This document shows, piece by piece, positions 62,517 through 64,000 of a stretch of DNA of 64,000 bases. The stretch covers positions 3,562,501 through 3,626,500 of the forward strand of contig NZ_CP045354.1 of NCBI RefSeq assembly GCF_009363435.1. Direction: 5' to 3'. This DNA comes from Labrenzia sp. THAF82 (GTDB taxonomy: Bacteria; Pseudomonadota; Alphaproteobacteria; Rhizobiales; Stappiaceae). Numbering within the stretch: the stretch's first letter is position 1; each line of letters begins with the position of its first letter. The translations under genes and the position numbers were made by a program. The notes under the pieces were generated by a model, which saw only the letters and a list, made by a program, of their open reading frames with translations, searched no databases and had not been told where the DNA came from.

Positions 62517-64000
62517 TACCGGACGGATTTGTCGACAGCTTTTCCGCGTTTCATTTTATCCGTCCATTGTGGCTCCTGTTTTTGTTTCCAGTCGGAATAC
62601 TCTGGTGGTCGGTTCGTGGGTCTGCCGGTCGGTCTGCATCTATTCCGTCTTCTATTGCGCCGCACCTGGCTAAGGCACTTCAAGTGGGTTCAGAAAGCAG
62701 GCAGCGCATTCAACCGGTTGACAGTGCAGTTCTTGTTCTTTCACTTCTCGTGTTGGCAGCGGCTGGACCAACCTGGTCTCGAATTCCAAACCCGCTTGTT
62801 TCGGACACTGCGCCCCTTGTCGTGGCACTGAAAGTCACAAAGTCGATGATGCAGGTCGACGTCGCTCCAAACAGACTTGAGCGCTCGAAACAAAAGGTCC
62901 TTGATCTTCTAGACGAAAGAACCGGGGCAAAGACCGCACTTGTCGCCTATGCAGGAACTGCGCACCAGGTTGTGCCACTTACCGAAGACCCAGCCGTCTT
63001 GAAACCGTTTCTGGAAGGATTGGACCCGTCGGTCATGCCGAAGGCCGGCACCAGTTTGAAGGCCGCTCTCAATCTGGCTCAGGACATATTGTCTTCTCAG
63101 GATGTTCCTGGCGCGATTCTATTCATGGTTGATGAGATAGCAGATGCAGATACGGCGGTTTTGTCACAACATGTTCAAAGTGGAAATTCGCCTGCTTTGT
63201 TCTGGTTTGCGTCCCGCGACCAACAATCTAAGTCGAAACTGAGCGCTTTACCGGGGTATCCGGTGGTCGAAATGACGCCGGACAGCAAAGACGTTGAGCA
63301 AATCTCTCGAAATATCAACGCGGTTTATCAGGCAGCTCTTGCGAATGATGAACGTCAAAAATGGAAGGACCAGGGGCGCTTCCTGGTATTCCCGGCAGCG
63401 CTGATCATGCTCTTCTGGTTTCGCAGAGGCTGGACAATGCAGTGGGCCGCTATTCTGCTATCAGCTGGTGTTATTCTGCAGCCTTCCGAGGTGCGCGCAG
63501 ATGGCTGGAAGGACTGGTTCTTCACACCCGATCAACAAGGGCGTATGGCGTTTGAAGACAAGCAATATGAAAAGGCCGCGGATTTGTTTCAAGACCCCAT
63601 GTGGAAGGCCTTTTCACTCTACCGGCTCGGAAAATACGAAGATGCTGCTGAACTTTATTCTTGGCAGGAAAGCACGGACGCTGCCATGGGTGAAGGCATG
63701 TCTTTGCTCCGATCACGAGCTTACAGACCAGCAATTGCAGCGTTTGAAAAGGCTGTTGCTCGCGATCCCAACAACAAGGCTGCGCAGCACAATCTGGAGC
63801 TTGCCAGGTACATACTCGACTATATCGAAACGACACGCGAACAATCCGATACAGGTGAAAGCGGGATCGGCGCAGACGATGTTGCCTTTGACAACGAGGC
63901 GGGGCGCGGAACCCAAACGCAACAGCCAACCGGCGAAGCTCTGCCTGAAACAGCCGAGCAATGGATGCGGACCGTGGATACGCGAACAGGAGATTTTCTG
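62513..64000 (+). CDS. VWA + TPR membrane protein (BatB/BatC-like fusion), 3' truncated by window end
   Basis: The frame is open from ATG 62513 to the last base (496 codons). It has an N-terminal hydrophobic pair, a VWA-like domain from about residue 90, two more membrane segments near 285-325, and TPR-like repeats after about 340 (AFEDKQYEKAADLFQ, YRPAIAAFEKAVARDPNNKAAQHNLELA, read in parts). The MIDAS position reads VALKVTKSMMQ instead of D-x-S-x-S, so metal binding is probably lost in this member. The TPR part resembles BatC. The end of the gene lies outside the window. Confidence 0.88.
   Translation, partial: MIPDGFVDSFSAFHFIRPLWLLFLFPVGILWWSVRGSAGRSASIPSSIAPHLAKALQVGSESRQRIQPVDSAVLVLSLLVLAAAGPTWSRIPNPLVSDTAPLVVALKVTKSMMQVDVAPNRLERSKQKVLDLLDERTGAKTALVAYAGTAHQVVPLTEDPAVLKPFLEGLDPSVMPKAGTSLKAALNLAQDILSSQDVPGAILFMVDEIADADTAVLSQHVQSGNSPALFWFASRDQQSKSKLSALPGYPVVEMTPDSKDVEQISRNINAVYQAALANDERQKWKDQGRFLVFPAALIMLFWFRRGWTMQWAAILLSAGVILQPSEVRADGWKDWFFTPDQQGRMAFEDKQYEKAADLFQDPMWKAFSLYRLGKYEDAAELYSWQESTDAAMGEGMSLLRSRAYRPAIAAFEKAVARDPNNKAAQHNLELARYILDYIETTREQSDTGESGIGADDVAFDNEAGRGTQTQQPTGEALPETAEQWMRTVDTRTGDFL

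Noticed and set aside
1-64000. CRISPR array, tRNA, rRNA or integrase genes
   Set aside because: No regularly spaced short repeats, cloverleaf-like segments or recombinase motifs were found by eye.

Overview
The window reads as a GC-rich alphaproteobacterial chromosome segment, possibly a marine Stappiaceae/Roseibium-type organism. That placement is inferred from codon and protein style plus the arylsulfatase and MoxR/VWA neighbourhood; no rRNA or marker gene is present. About 50 kb is a biosynthetic locus that pairs two things rarely seen together: a complete five-gene enediyne core cassette and a thiazol(in)e-forming NRPS-PKS assembly line.

Region 1 (1-13 kb, + strand) is a tightly overlapped operon: the tail of an unknown gene, unbL (DUF1702), unbV (FG-GAP/ASPIC, exported), unbU (membrane), an iterative enediyne-type PKS with KS-AT-ACP-KR-DH-PPTase layout, and the hot-dog thioesterase of the E10 type. 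This is the order E3-E4-E5-E-E10 used to recognise enediyne loci. It is followed by an unrecognised 437-aa protein, an AraC regulator and a methyltransferase. A convergent pair (cytochrome P450, then a DUF899 protein) lies at 13-14.9 kb on the - strand.

Region 2 (15-47 kb) is the modular line. On the + strand: A(Pro-like)-PCP-Cy-A(Cys)-PCP-KS-AT-DH-KR-ACP; then Cy-A(Cys)-Ox-PCP with the oxidase nested in the A domain; then KS-AT-DH-KR-ACP; then KS-AT-cMT-KR-ACP. On the - strand, converging on it, is KS-AT-[DUF2156 GNAT-like insertion]-DH-KR-ACP, followed by a class V aminotransferase-fold PLP enzyme. Two modules share a 2,277-bp direct repeat covering half the KS plus the AT, with one mismatch seen. 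No thioesterase or reductase release domain is visible on the modular line.

Region 3 (47.3-51.4 kb) holds small proteins (a DUF1579-like lipocalin-type protein, DUF3291, DUF1801), an unrecognised 357-aa protein and a stand-alone Sfp-type phosphopantetheinyl transferase able in principle to serve the carrier domains. Region 4 (51.4-64 kb) looks like general genome: cytochrome b561, a secreted ricin-B-like protein, MarR, an eight-haem cytochrome c with TPRs, arylsulfatase, a secreted HAD phosphatase, and a MoxR-DUF58-DUF4381-VWA-VWA/TPR operon cut by the window end. Long spacers at 50.3-50.7, 51.4-52.0 and 53.7-54.1 kb mark the transition out of the cluster.
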